Shown here one piece after another: positions 33,901 to 41,538 of a stretch of 64,000 bases of DNA; within the stretch, counting starts at the first letter, position 1, and every line of letters starts with the position of its first letter. The notes under the pieces were generated by a model that had not been told where the DNA came from, ran no database searches, and saw nothing but the letters and a program-made list of their open reading frames with translations. The position numbers and the translations under genes are program-made. Origin of the DNA: Gordonibacter sp034932485 (GTDB lineage: Bacteria > Actinomycetota > Coriobacteriia > Coriobacteriales > Eggerthellaceae); contig JAYFOQ010000004.1 of assembly GCA_034932485.1 (NCBI GenBank), positions 1-64,000 of the forward strand, given 5' to 3'.

Positions 33901-35316
33901 TCAAGCAGTTTTATGAGACCCTTCTAGCAACTCGTAGAGTTCGTCACGACTGTGCACATCCAGCTTGCGATAAATGTGGCTAATATGAGCTTTGATGGTG
34001 CCGTGTGCCACAAATAGATCCTTTTCGATCTGCGCCATCGACTCGCGTCGAGCCAGAAGCTGCAACACTTCCTCCTCGCGCGGACTCAAGTCGTGAGAAC
34101 GCGACAAATCGGCCACACGCAAAGCAAGCTGGGGAGAAGAAGGGCCCTCTTCATCAGAAAGGGGATCGCCCGAAACGGTGATACCCCAGCGAGCAGATAA
34201 GCCACGCTCGGTAAACAGAATAGCGGTAAAGATAATAACCATAACGATAACAACACCCGTATAAATGACCGAGGTGGTTTGTTCGCTTGCGTGCGACGAC
34301 AGCACAGCAAAGAGGCCCCAGCCCAACAACTCAACGATATAGCGAATACCACGCTCGATACCACTAATCCATACGGCGCTAATACCGAAGCGATACGTAA
34401 TACTACTTAATACGATCATGATAAACATAGACAGCATGGTGTAACCTGCATCGTAACACATGGCCATGATTTCGGGATTAGTGCCAAACGACGGGGTTAC
34501 AAACAAAAAACCAATAATGAATAACGGGAAGGCAAGCTGGTAGATCGTATCGAAGTTGAACCACTTCGAAGCAGAAAGTACACCAAAGAACACCAAGGCA
34601 CACACGAACATCGCCCCAACAAGATTACCTGTCACCAAAGACTGAGCCGGAAGCGTACCAAAGCCACCCGCGAACGTACACACAGACATAAGCAGAATGG
34701 GTTTCCAAGGAAACGCATATGACGTGCCCTGCTTTGCCTTTTGAGGAAGGTCATGCGATGGCAAGCGCCTCATGCTCGCCTTAACGCAAGCAAGCGACAC
34801 CAGCGGCAGCACCACGGCAAAAAAAGCCAAATAGGAAGCATCCATTCCCATAAATAGCCACTTCAGAGCTTCGCCACAGGCAATAGCCATAGCGTGATAT
34901 AAGGCCACTCGCATGGGATTCAGCGACCCGTAGAACTCAGCCCACATAAGAATAAGCGCGCCCAAGCCTGCACCAGCACATACAAGGCCGGTCCATTTCA
35001 AAATATCATTTTGCACACCAAAACAAGCCGCTACAACCAACGCCGACCCTCCCACCATGGCCACTGCCGCCGCACGTCCGACAACACGATTCGACCACAG
35101 CGGCACCACTCTCCGCGCCGCAAAAGCAAGCGCAAAGCAGACGACGCCAATGGCTCCCTCAAACAAAAAGTAATCAAACACGCCAATAGTAGGGAACGCA
35201 TCGTAGCGAAAGAACGTGGCAAGCCAAGCTCGATAAACGCCTACCCCCATAAACACAAGTGGAATAGCGGCTACGCGTCCGAATACACCCTTCCATCGTT
35301 CTATGAAATCTTGCAT
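33901..35316 (-). CDS. 12-TM LuxR-family regulator
   Basis: The 471-residue protein starts at an ATG preceded by GGGAGGCGAAGTGGC. Some twelve hydrophobic helices span residues 15-375. The C-terminal LuxR helix-turn-helix shows LSPREEEVLQLLARRESM, then IEKDLFVAHGTIKAHISHIY, then RKLDVHSRDELYELL. It is divergent from the FMN/FAD reductase at 35618 across a 300-bp region with repeated motifs, the usual pairing of regulator and exported reductase in this group. The membrane part is assumed to sense the acceptor. Confidence 0.87.
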   Translation of the reverse strand: MQDFIERWKGVFGRVAAIPLVFMGVGVYRAWLATFFRYDAFPTIGVFDYFLFEGAIGVVCFALAFAARRVVPLWSNRVVGRAAAVAMVGGSALVVAACFGVQNDILKWTGLVCAGAGLGALILMWAEFYGSLNPMRVALYHAMAIACGEALKWLFMGMDASYLAFFAVVLPLVSLACVKASMRRLPSHDLPQKAKQGTSYAFPWKPILLMSVCTFAGGFGTLPAQSLVTGNLVGAMFVCALVFFGVLSASKWFNFDTIYQLAFPLFIIGFLFVTPSFGTNPEIMAMCYDAGYTMLSMFIMIVLSSITYRFGISAVWISGIERGIRYIVELLGWGLFAVLSSHASEQTTSVIYTGVVIVMVIIFTAILFTERGLSARWGITVSGDPLSDEEGPSSPQLALRVADLSRSHDLSPREEEVLQLLARRESMAQIEKDLFVAHGTIKAHISHIYRKLDVHSRDELYELLEGSHKTA

Positions 35317-35328
35317 GCCACTTCGCCT

Positions 35329-35450
35329 CCCTGCGACTTAGCCGCCCTGCGACTGGGCGCAGTCTGCACCCCGTCGCTGCCAGCAATCGGTTTTATCATA
35401 GCGAAACAGCCTTATCAAGCAAGGGTTAATGAGGGGTTAAGGATTTAACC
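35329..35450. promoter_or_regulatory. Repeat motifs in the divergent luxR-reductase gap
   Basis: CCCTGCGACT occurs at 35329-35338 and 35345-35354 (16-bp period). A second group, GGGTTAA at 35423-35429 and 35434-35440 with the inverse TTAACC at 35445-35450, forms two direct and one inverted half-site. Both look like regulator sites in the gap 35317-35617, which holds no gene. Confidence 0.45.
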
Positions 35451-35572
35451 GCCTTGGATAATTGCTCCTTTTTTTCAAGATGATAGTCTTCCGACTGTTC
35501 AAGCAAAGCGGCTTGCCGCCACGCAAAAACACAAGGGAGGGTGCTGGCACCACAGCAATCGATGCCAGCCAC

Positions 35573-35598
35573 GTCGACCGCAAACGTATGCGGTCGAC
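35573..35598 (+). promoter_or_regulatory. 10-bp hairpin just before the reductase ribosome site
   Basis: GTCGACCGCA and TGCGGTCGAC form a perfect stem with a 6-nt loop ending seven bases before AAGGAGG. It may be an operator or a leader structure affecting translation. Confidence 0.45.
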
Positions 35599-35617
35599 CA
35601 ACGTAAGGAGGATCTAC

Positions 35618-37435
35618 ATGACCGGATTATCACGCAGGAAGTTTTTAACGGGCAGCGCGCTTGCCGCCGTGGGTGGCACCTTGGCTCTAGCTGGATGTGC
35701 GCCGTCAGGCAAAAAGGATGAAGGTGGTGCCGGATCTGCAAAGTCCGCAGCAGGCGTGGGCAGTGGCATGGGCAAGCACGGAACTTTCAATGTTGAAGTT
35801 ATGGTAACCGACGGTAAAATTGATCGCATCACCGTACTCGATTCGCGTGAGACGCCTGGCATGGGCGATGTAGCAATGGATCGCCTCTCGAAGCTTATCG
35901 TAGACAACCAGACACTCAACGTGGACACCGTATCGGGTGCCACTTTATCCAGCATGGCTTTCACCTCAGCCGTAGCTCAGGCGCTCGACGCCGCTGGTCA
36001 AAAATCCAGCGATTGGAAGAAGCGAGACAAGGCAGAATACGTAAGCGAGGTATCGCTACCCGCCTCCACCGATGTTGTGGTCGTGGGTGCCGGCGGTGCT
36101 GGCTTTGCAGCTGCCATTACGGCTGCAAACGAGGGAAAAAACGTGGTGCTCATGGAGAAGATGGGTATTTGCGGCGGCGACACCGCGCTGTCTGGTGGCG
36201 AAATGGCCGTACCGGGCAACTGGATTCAGCAACATGAAGGCATTGCCGATTCCCCCGATGCGCTTGCCAAAGATATGCTCGTAGGTGGCGACGGCAAGGG
36301 AGACCCTGCGCTGGTGCAAGTTATCGCCGAAGGCGCACTCGACGCCTCGCAATGGCTCACGTTTGAGGGCGGCATCTCATGGAAGCACGACCTTATGCAG
36401 TTCGGTGGACACACCATCAAGCGCTCCATTATCCCCATCACGCACAGTGGTTCGGAAATGACCTCCAAGCTAACAAAGCGCGTGAATGAAATAGATGAGA
36501 TTGTGCTTGTAGACAACACGCGCGCTACGGAGCTAGTGAAGGATGCTAGCGGGGCTGTTACCGGCGTAAAGGTACAAAACGGTATCACTGGTGAAGAAGC
36601 AACGGTTGCGTGCAAAGCGGTAGTATTGGCTGCAGGCGGCTTCGGATCGAACCTCGAGATGCGCAAGAAGTACAACCCCGCCATGGATGAGTCTATCCTG
36701 TCGACCGATTCGGTAGGCGCTACAGGAGATGGCATTACTATGGCTGAGAAAATCGGTGCAAATCTCATCGACATGGAATACATTCAGACTTACCCGGTAT
36801 GCGATCCTCAAACCGGCGCGCTGCTCTACGTGGGTGACATGCGCTTGGAAGATCGCGCCATCATGATAAACAAGGAAGGCGACCGCTTCGTTGAGGAACT
36901 AGACCGTCGCGACGTGTTGTCGAACGCCATCAAGAAGCAAACCGATGGCCAGGCCTATATGCTGTTCAACCAGAAAGAGGCTGACGAAACCGGACTGTTG
37001 AAGACTCATGCCGACGAGTACGAAAATCTTGAAGCGCGCAAGGTTATTGTGAAAGCCGACACGCTTGAGGGAGCTGCCGAACCGTTCGGAATCGATGCCG
37101 CAGAGCTAAAAAAGACCGTTGAAAAATGGAACCAGTTCTGCAAAGACGGCAAGGATACCGACTTCAATTATCGCGCCAAGCTCATTCCTATTGAAGATGG
37201 TCCCTACTACATCATGTCTTACAAGCCCGCCGTACACTACACCATGGGTGGCCTGCACATTAACACCGAGGCACAGGTTCTCGACGGTGCCGGTACAGCC
37301 ATCCCCGGTCTCTTCGCTGCTGGCGAGGTAGCCGGCCACAAGATGGGTACGAACCGTCTGGGTTCATGCTCCATGTCTGACATCTACACGTTTGGCCGCA
37401 TTGCCGGCAAGAACGCCGCTGCGTTTACCGCGTAA
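35618..37435 (+). CDS. Tat-lipoprotein flavin reductase with covalent-FMN and FAD domains
   Basis: The 605-residue precursor starts after AAGGAGGATCTAC. It has SRRKFLTGS (arginines 6-7) and a lipobox LAGC ending at Cys27. An FMN_bind domain (about 52-125) carries D103-x2-S-G-A-T-x-S111, the ApbE flavinylation motif, so FMN should be attached to Ser111. The FAD_binding_2 domain begins near residue 150 with DVVVVGAGGAGFAAAITAANEG and closes with HKMGTNRLGSCSMSDIYTFG. The layout matches soluble fumarate/urocanate reductases in which FMN passes electrons to FAD. It is exported and membrane-anchored, and so presumably draws on quinol through a partner. The divergent LuxR gene is its likely regulator. 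The exact acceptor is unknown. Confidence 0.9.
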   Translation: MTGLSRRKFLTGSALAAVGGTLALAGCAPSGKKDEGGAGSAKSAAGVGSGMGKHGTFNVEVMVTDGKIDRITVLDSRETPGMGDVAMDRLSKLIVDNQTLNVDTVSGATLSSMAFTSAVAQALDAAGQKSSDWKKRDKAEYVSEVSLPASTDVVVVGAGGAGFAAAITAANEGKNVVLMEKMGICGGDTALSGGEMAVPGNWIQQHEGIADSPDALAKDMLVGGDGKGDPALVQVIAEGALDASQWLTFEGGISWKHDLMQFGGHTIKRSIIPITHSGSEMTSKLTKRVNEIDEIVLVDNTRATELVKDASGAVTGVKVQNGITGEEATVACKAVVLAAGGFGSNLEMRKKYNPAMDESILSTDSVGATGDGITMAEKIGANLIDMEYIQTYPVCDPQTGALLYVGDMRLEDRAIMINKEGDRFVEELDRRDVLSNAIKKQTDGQAYMLFNQKEADETGLLKTHADEYENLEARKVIVKADTLEGAAEPFGIDAAELKKTVEKWNQFCKDGKDTDFNYRAKLIPIEDGPYYIMSYKPAVHYTMGGLHINTEAQVLDGAGTAIPGLFAAGEVAGHKMGTNRLGSCSMSDIYTFGRIAGKNAAAFTA

Positions 37436-37452
37436 GCTGGCACAACCCCCAA

Positions 37453-37485
37453 GGCGCCCTCTCCCTCCTTCCCCAAGAGGGCGCC
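37453..37485 (+). terminator. Hairpin after the flavin reductase
   Basis: A 10-bp perfect stem (GGCGCCCTCT with AGAGGGCGCC) around a 13-nt loop, 17 bp after the stop codon. It lacks a T-run and works with the next hairpin. Confidence 0.6.
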
Positions 37486-37492
37486 CCATAAG

Positions 37493-37537
37493 CAAAACTC
37501 CCCTCTGAGTATTACCTCTAGAGGGGAGTTTTGTATT
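37493..37537. terminator. Bidirectional terminator between convergent operons
   Basis: A 14-bp perfect stem (CAAAACTCCCCTCT and its complement) with a 13-nt loop has T-rich ends on either strand. It ends the reductase gene and lies downstream of the minus-strand Moco operon. Confidence 0.85.
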
Positions 37538-37585
37538 GAAACACTTTTCTTTGTATTAGAGCCCTTTTCCTTGTACCTGCGAGAG

Positions 37586-38464
37586 TTACATGCGTTTGGC
37601 AGTCTCTTCAGTTGCCCTTGAAGGCTCTTGCTTCAATGTTAGTTTAATAGCTTTCGTTGGACAGTTCTCAGTGCAGTCGCCACACAGCGAGCAATCTTGC
37701 AAAATAACCTCGTTGTTGTTGGTAGATACATCAATATTTTCAGGACATACTGTCGAGCAGGTGCGACAGCCCTCAGAAGCTATGCAAGTGGTACAGTCTG
37801 CGCGAGGGCGCACACCAAAACCAAGCCTGGTGCGAGCTTTTGCCATAAGCCCAAAGAAGAACCCAAGGGGGCAAATGGCAGCACACCACTTCTTGAACAA
37901 AAAAAGTTCAGCTATGAGCATCAGGGGAAAGATGATCAGTTCCCAACCCGGTTGCAGCAGCACAAACACACGGTTCAACGCCCAAAGTGTGCCAAACACC
38001 AGGCCAATGGGACAAAACAGACAAAATACCGGGAACTTCACAATGAAGGATACCACCAGCAATACCGCCAGCACCACGCCTTGAGTTTTCAGACTGCCTG
38101 TACTTCCGCAGGTTGAGCAGGTGCGAGAAGGTTCAGAATCTTTCTTTTCGACAGCTTGGCCACTGCGTCCAAGGATGCCGCGAGGCGCACGTCCACCGAA
38201 AATGTTCTTCAGCATTTGTGTAGGACACACCCACGAGCAAAACACTCTCCCAAGCAATAATACAATAGCAAGCACCGCAAGCATACCCGGAAGCAGATGC
38301 CACGGAATAGTTCCCGATGCCACAGCAACCTGAGAGAAACCAACCGGGCAGACCACGCAAAGTGTAGCGACGGGCAAGGCCCCCTCAAAGTGCGCCGAAG
38401 CTACCGCCAACACCAGCACACCCAACGCAACCAGTATACGCACCACACGTTTACGCGTTTTCAT
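37586..38464 (-). CDS. NapH-like membrane iron-sulfur protein
   Basis: From the ATG at 38464 the protein has 292 residues; the longer in-frame start at 38539 lies within the upstream gene. It overlaps that gene's end by 14 bases. Four membrane helices carry the NapH-type motifs CSWVCPTQ and CAAICPLG, which point to quinol-site cysteines. The C-terminus has a ferredoxin-like arrangement with CSLCGDCTENCP and a partial CTTC...CRTCSTVCP cluster. NapH proteins pass electrons from quinol to a NapG-type ferredoxin. It ends the six-gene operon that supplies the Moco reductase at 41539. Confidence 0.85.
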   Translation of the reverse strand: MKTRKRVVRILVALGVLVLAVASAHFEGALPVATLCVVCPVGFSQVAVASGTIPWHLLPGMLAVLAIVLLLGRVFCSWVCPTQMLKNIFGGRAPRGILGRSGQAVEKKDSEPSRTCSTCGSTGSLKTQGVVLAVLLVVSFIVKFPVFCLFCPIGLVFGTLWALNRVFVLLQPGWELIIFPLMLIAELFLFKKWCAAICPLGFFFGLMAKARTRLGFGVRPRADCTTCIASEGCRTCSTVCPENIDVSTNNNEVILQDCSLCGDCTENCPTKAIKLTLKQEPSRATEETAKRM

Positions 38465-39236
38465 AGGAGCCCCCCTTCTGACTCGATGCCGCCACCGGCG
38501 AACGCGCAGCGCCCGCATCGCGCATAGCATCGGGGCCATCGGGATGCTGGCCTAACGAGTGAGGGGCGCGCGGCGCAGGTACCAAAACGCGGCGACCCGC
38601 CGTCAGCTCTGCACTAGAGATGGCGCCACTTTCCTGTCCTGCAGCACTGGCGCGAGAAACTACAACAATGCCTTTTGCCTCAACACCAGCATTGTAGGCA
38701 CGCAGCGATGCAGAAGGACACACCTTCTCACAGCGGCCACAGCCGTCACAAAAATCGGCATTTACCACTGGGCGGTCATGATCATCAAGAGTAATAGCGC
38801 CTTCCACCGGGCACTCATCCTTACATACCGTGCAGCCCGACCAATCCCATGCCACGCACGCATCTTTCACCACAACCGCCACGCCCAAATCGCGCTCAAG
38901 CAGCCCCCCGAAAGACAAAGCGCCGGCAGGACATGCCTCTACACACTTCATGCAAAAGTCGCAGTAACCATTCTGAAACGTCAACATTGGCGTGCCGTAG
39001 CCTACGAGGCTATCCGCCAGCGGAACCGGCGTAACAATACCGTAGGGGCACGCCTGCAAGCAGCGCTGGCAGCGATTGCATGCCGCAACCAAACTCGCAT
39101 TCGATTCTGTACCTGGAGGCCTCACAAACGGAATGTCTGCCTGCTTCGTCACGGCACCAAACCCACCAACGCCCACCATCGCCGCACCCATGGCCCCAGC
39201 CGCCAAAAAACCGCGGCGGGTTATAATCTTCCCCAC
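38451..39236 (-). CDS. NapG-like Tat-exported ferredoxin (four [4Fe-4S] clusters)
   Basis: The start is uncertain. Frames open from 39263, but the GTG at 39236 follows GAGGAG by nine bases and gives a short n-region before TRRGFLAAGAM, a Tat signal, so I use it (261 residues). Four clusters are encoded: CNRCQRCLQACP, CDFCMKCVEACP, CTVCKDECP (with an upstream Cys) and CDGCGRCEKVCP. The last ~60 residues are a Pro/Ala-rich tail without structure-like sequence. It should carry electrons between the NapH-like partner and the periplasmic reductase. Confidence 0.83.
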   Translation of the reverse strand: MGKIITRRGFLAAGAMGAAMVGVGGFGAVTKQADIPFVRPPGTESNASLVAACNRCQRCLQACPYGIVTPVPLADSLVGYGTPMLTFQNGYCDFCMKCVEACPAGALSFGGLLERDLGVAVVVKDACVAWDWSGCTVCKDECPVEGAITLDDHDRPVVNADFCDGCGRCEKVCPSASLRAYNAGVEAKGIVVVSRASAAGQESGAISSAELTAGRRVLVPAPRAPHSLGQHPDGPDAMRDAGAARSPVAASSQKGGSYENA

Positions 39237-39273
39237 GTTCACCATCTCCTCATTACACATCACCTCTTGCAGA

Positions 39274-39951
39274 CTAGTCCAGAACCTCGCTCAGCGCCTG
39301 CTCATCGGCACATAGATACACTTCAGTAAACGAAGCAAGATGCACATAGAATCCATTTTCTGCAGCTGCGCGAACATCACGAGCAAAGGGCGCAATCCAG
39401 TTCAATAGATGCTGCTGAAGGAAGGAACGCTGCACGGCTAAAGACCTTTCCGCAGCTTCTTCATTGCCACCTTGCAGCGCCTCAACTGCGCGTTCACAGA
39501 GAAGAGCCATAAAAGCTAGCTCTACCGCCACATGATCTTCGGGTTCGGTAAAATCGGGGTTCTTCGTAAAGTTGGCACTGCGATACACCTGCAAAACTTC
39601 ACTATAGGCGTCTTGCATCATAAGACCGCCCTCGCTCGTGTACACCGACTCATAGGGAAATGCTTTCTGAGCAGTGCGCGGACCCATACCGAAAAATGCA
39701 CGGTTAAATACCACGGCCAGCTGTTCGATTCGCGCCTCATCGCAATCTTCAAGCGCCTCCTGAAGCAAGGTGAATTCTGCCGCAACCTTCGAATCGTCCG
39801 ACTCAATACCGTTTGCCTGCGCAAGTTCGGCAGCGAAGGAAGCGCCCACCTCACTCTCGTAGCATCGAGATAGCAGCGTGTAAACTCGAGCCCTGTTCTC
39901 GCAAAACTCGATCAGATTTTCAGCCAATTCCATAGGCATGATTTCGCTCAT
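39274..39951 (-). CDS. TorD-family chaperone for the Moco reductase
   Basis: The ATG at 39951 gives 225 residues, the usual length; an earlier in-frame start at 40071 lies in the upstream hairpin region. The all-helical sequence has the TorD/DmsD features EPEDHVAVELAFMALLCE and AFPYESVYTSEGG. The chaperone binds the Tat signal of the catalytic subunit and holds it until cofactor insertion. It lies fourth in the operon, after two stable hairpins that may reduce its expression relative to the structural genes. Confidence 0.9.
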   Translation of the reverse strand: MSEIMPMELAENLIEFCENRARVYTLLSRCYESEVGASFAAELAQANGIESDDSKVAAEFTLLQEALEDCDEARIEQLAVVFNRAFFGMGPRTAQKAFPYESVYTSEGGLMMQDAYSEVLQVYRSANFTKNPDFTEPEDHVAVELAFMALLCERAVEALQGGNEEAAERSLAVQRSFLQQHLLNWIAPFARDVRAAAENGFYVHLASFTEVYLCADEQALSEVLD

Positions 39952-39983
39952 AATAGTTTCTCTTTCTCTAGCAACTCGACCGT

Positions 39984-40075
39984 CCTCCATACCCAAACGC
40001 TTGGGGAGGGTTGTCGGCGTTTGGGTATGGAGGGCAGTCGAAGCTGGGTTGCGCCGAGAAAACAGGCGCAACCCA
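39984..40075 (-). promoter_or_regulatory. Two stable hairpins between dmsC-like and torD-like genes
   Basis: The first stem is 17 bp and perfect (39984-40000 with 40017-40033). The second is 11 bp (40045-40055 with 40065-40075). Neither has a good T-run. They sit in the middle of the operon and could be attenuators or mRNA-processing/stability elements. Confidence 0.6.
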
Positions 40076-40086
40076 AAACTGCGTTA

Positions 40087-40965
40087 TCAGTGATAAATAA
40101 ACTGTTCTACGCTCGTGCCAAGCGCATACATAATCACGCGCAAAACAATGGTTCCTACTGCCGTACCGGCGAGCGCCACAAACAGGAAGACAGCAAGCTT
40201 CTTCGGATCGGCCGTACCGGAAGAACCTTCTCCCTTTGTCGACTGCACACAAGCAAGCGCCGTAAGAGCAACGGGAGCAACCAACCCAACCAGCACCACA
40301 CCCAGCCAAAACATTACTGCTAGGTCGCCTGAAATGAGGCGTTCGATGGAGCGTGACGGGGCAGGATAGGGAGCCATTGCCACCCAGATTACGTACGCAA
40401 CCGCCGTCACTGCCATGATAATTACACCGGCAAGAGCGAGCCGCAGAGCGAAACCGCCCTCTTCCTTTGCCTTGCCACGCAGCATTACCAAACCCGCCAT
40501 AAGCAATGAGCCCATTGCCAGGCCAGCACCTAAGTACATCAGCGGCAAGGCAGCGCTATTCCATGCGGGACGTGCAGCAATCAAGTACGACATACCCGCT
40601 ACAACAGGCAGCACCAAACCCAGCACTGCCGCAATCACACCGAACACCTTACGTGCACCGGGGTAATCTTTGCGCGACAGCACTACGTATACAATGGCAA
40701 CAATTCCCATAATACCCACGGCAAACAGTTCCATTGACAAACCGGAACCCAAATTGCCCAGCAGATGGGTTGCGCGCTCGGGGTGTCCCATATGGAACAC
40801 CGAGGCACAACCGCCCACAGCCAAGCAGATCAGCGCAATAAGCGCACCGATAAAGCGAACTTCGGCGAATTTGTTCTTCAGCTCGCCCACTCCGAGGAAC
40901 ACAAAAGAACCTGAGGTAACACCAAGAAGCACGCTAAAGATTAGAAGGGGCCATTGAACTTCCAT
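40087..40965 (-). CDS. DmsC-like membrane anchor subunit
   Basis: A 292-residue protein of eight hydrophobic helices. The start at 40965 follows AAAGGGGACGAATA and overlaps the previous stop by one base (TAATG). It shows MEVQWPLLIFSVLLGVTSGSF and FHMGHPERATHLLGNLGSG, the DmsC/NrfD-type quinol-binding region. It anchors the A and B subunits and oxidises menaquinol. With a NapG/NapH pair also in the operon, the enzyme may have two electron entries, which is unusual. Confidence 0.9.
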   Translation of the reverse strand: MEVQWPLLIFSVLLGVTSGSFVFLGVGELKNKFAEVRFIGALIALICLAVGGCASVFHMGHPERATHLLGNLGSGLSMELFAVGIMGIVAIVYVVLSRKDYPGARKVFGVIAAVLGLVLPVVAGMSYLIAARPAWNSAALPLMYLGAGLAMGSLLMAGLVMLRGKAKEEGGFALRLALAGVIIMAVTAVAYVIWVAMAPYPAPSRSIERLISGDLAVMFWLGVVLVGLVAPVALTALACVQSTKGEGSSGTADPKKLAVFLFVALAGTAVGTIVLRVIMYALGTSVEQFIYH

Positions 40966-41537
40966 TATTCGTCCCCTTTCCACGAGAACTTATCCAAAGC
41001 ATAATCGACGCCCGGATGGTTACCTACATCTTTAAGCTTATGTATCTTTTTGGACGCTCGAAGTTTAGATACCGCTGAGGTGGGATCTTCCAAATCGCCA
41101 AAAATGCGTGCTTGACCAGGACAGTGCCTTACGCAGGCTGGCTTCTCGCCCTTATCGATAAGATGGGCACACATTGTACATTTTTCAATAACACCCTTGT
41201 CGCGACCCTCGTCATAGGTTCGCACGCCATAAGGGCAGGCCATAACACAGTACTGACAGCCAATGCACTTACTGTGATCAACCAAGACCACGCCGTCCTC
41301 GCGTTTATAGCTCGCACCCGTGGGACATACGTGCACACATTCAGGGTTATCGCAATGCTGACACGCCACGGGCAGATAATACATTTCCAAATCGGGATAG
41401 GTGCCAGAGGGGCCAACCGTAAGCACCTTGTTGTAATAGGTGCCCAGCCCCACACCATTTTCTTGCTTACACACAACAGCACAGGAGTGGCAGCCGATGC
41501 AGCTATCCAAGTCAACAGATATAATGTTGCGCGTCAT
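40965..41537 (-). CDS. DmsB-like iron-sulfur subunit
   Basis: The 190-residue protein starts at the ATG 41537, one base after the preceding TAA. It has four [4Fe-4S] cysteine sets: CIGCHSCAVVC, CQHCDNPECVHVCP, CIGCQYCVMACP, and CTMC with a spaced CVRHCP. It passes electrons from the membrane anchor to the catalytic subunit. It lacks its own export signal and would ride out with the A subunit. Confidence 0.93.
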   Translation of the reverse strand: MTRNIISVDLDSCIGCHSCAVVCKQENGVGLGTYYNKVLTVGPSGTYPDLEMYYLPVACQHCDNPECVHVCPTGASYKREDGVVLVDHSKCIGCQYCVMACPYGVRTYDEGRDKGVIEKCTMCAHLIDKGEKPACVRHCPGQARIFGDLEDPTSAVSKLRASKKIHKLKDVGNHPGVDYALDKFSWKGDE

Positions 41538-41538
41538 G

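Noticed and set aside
38559..39329. 256-codon plus-strand frame antisense to the NapG-like gene
   Set aside because: Its sequence is Arg/His-rich shadow composition and it covers a clear four-cluster ferredoxin on the other strand.
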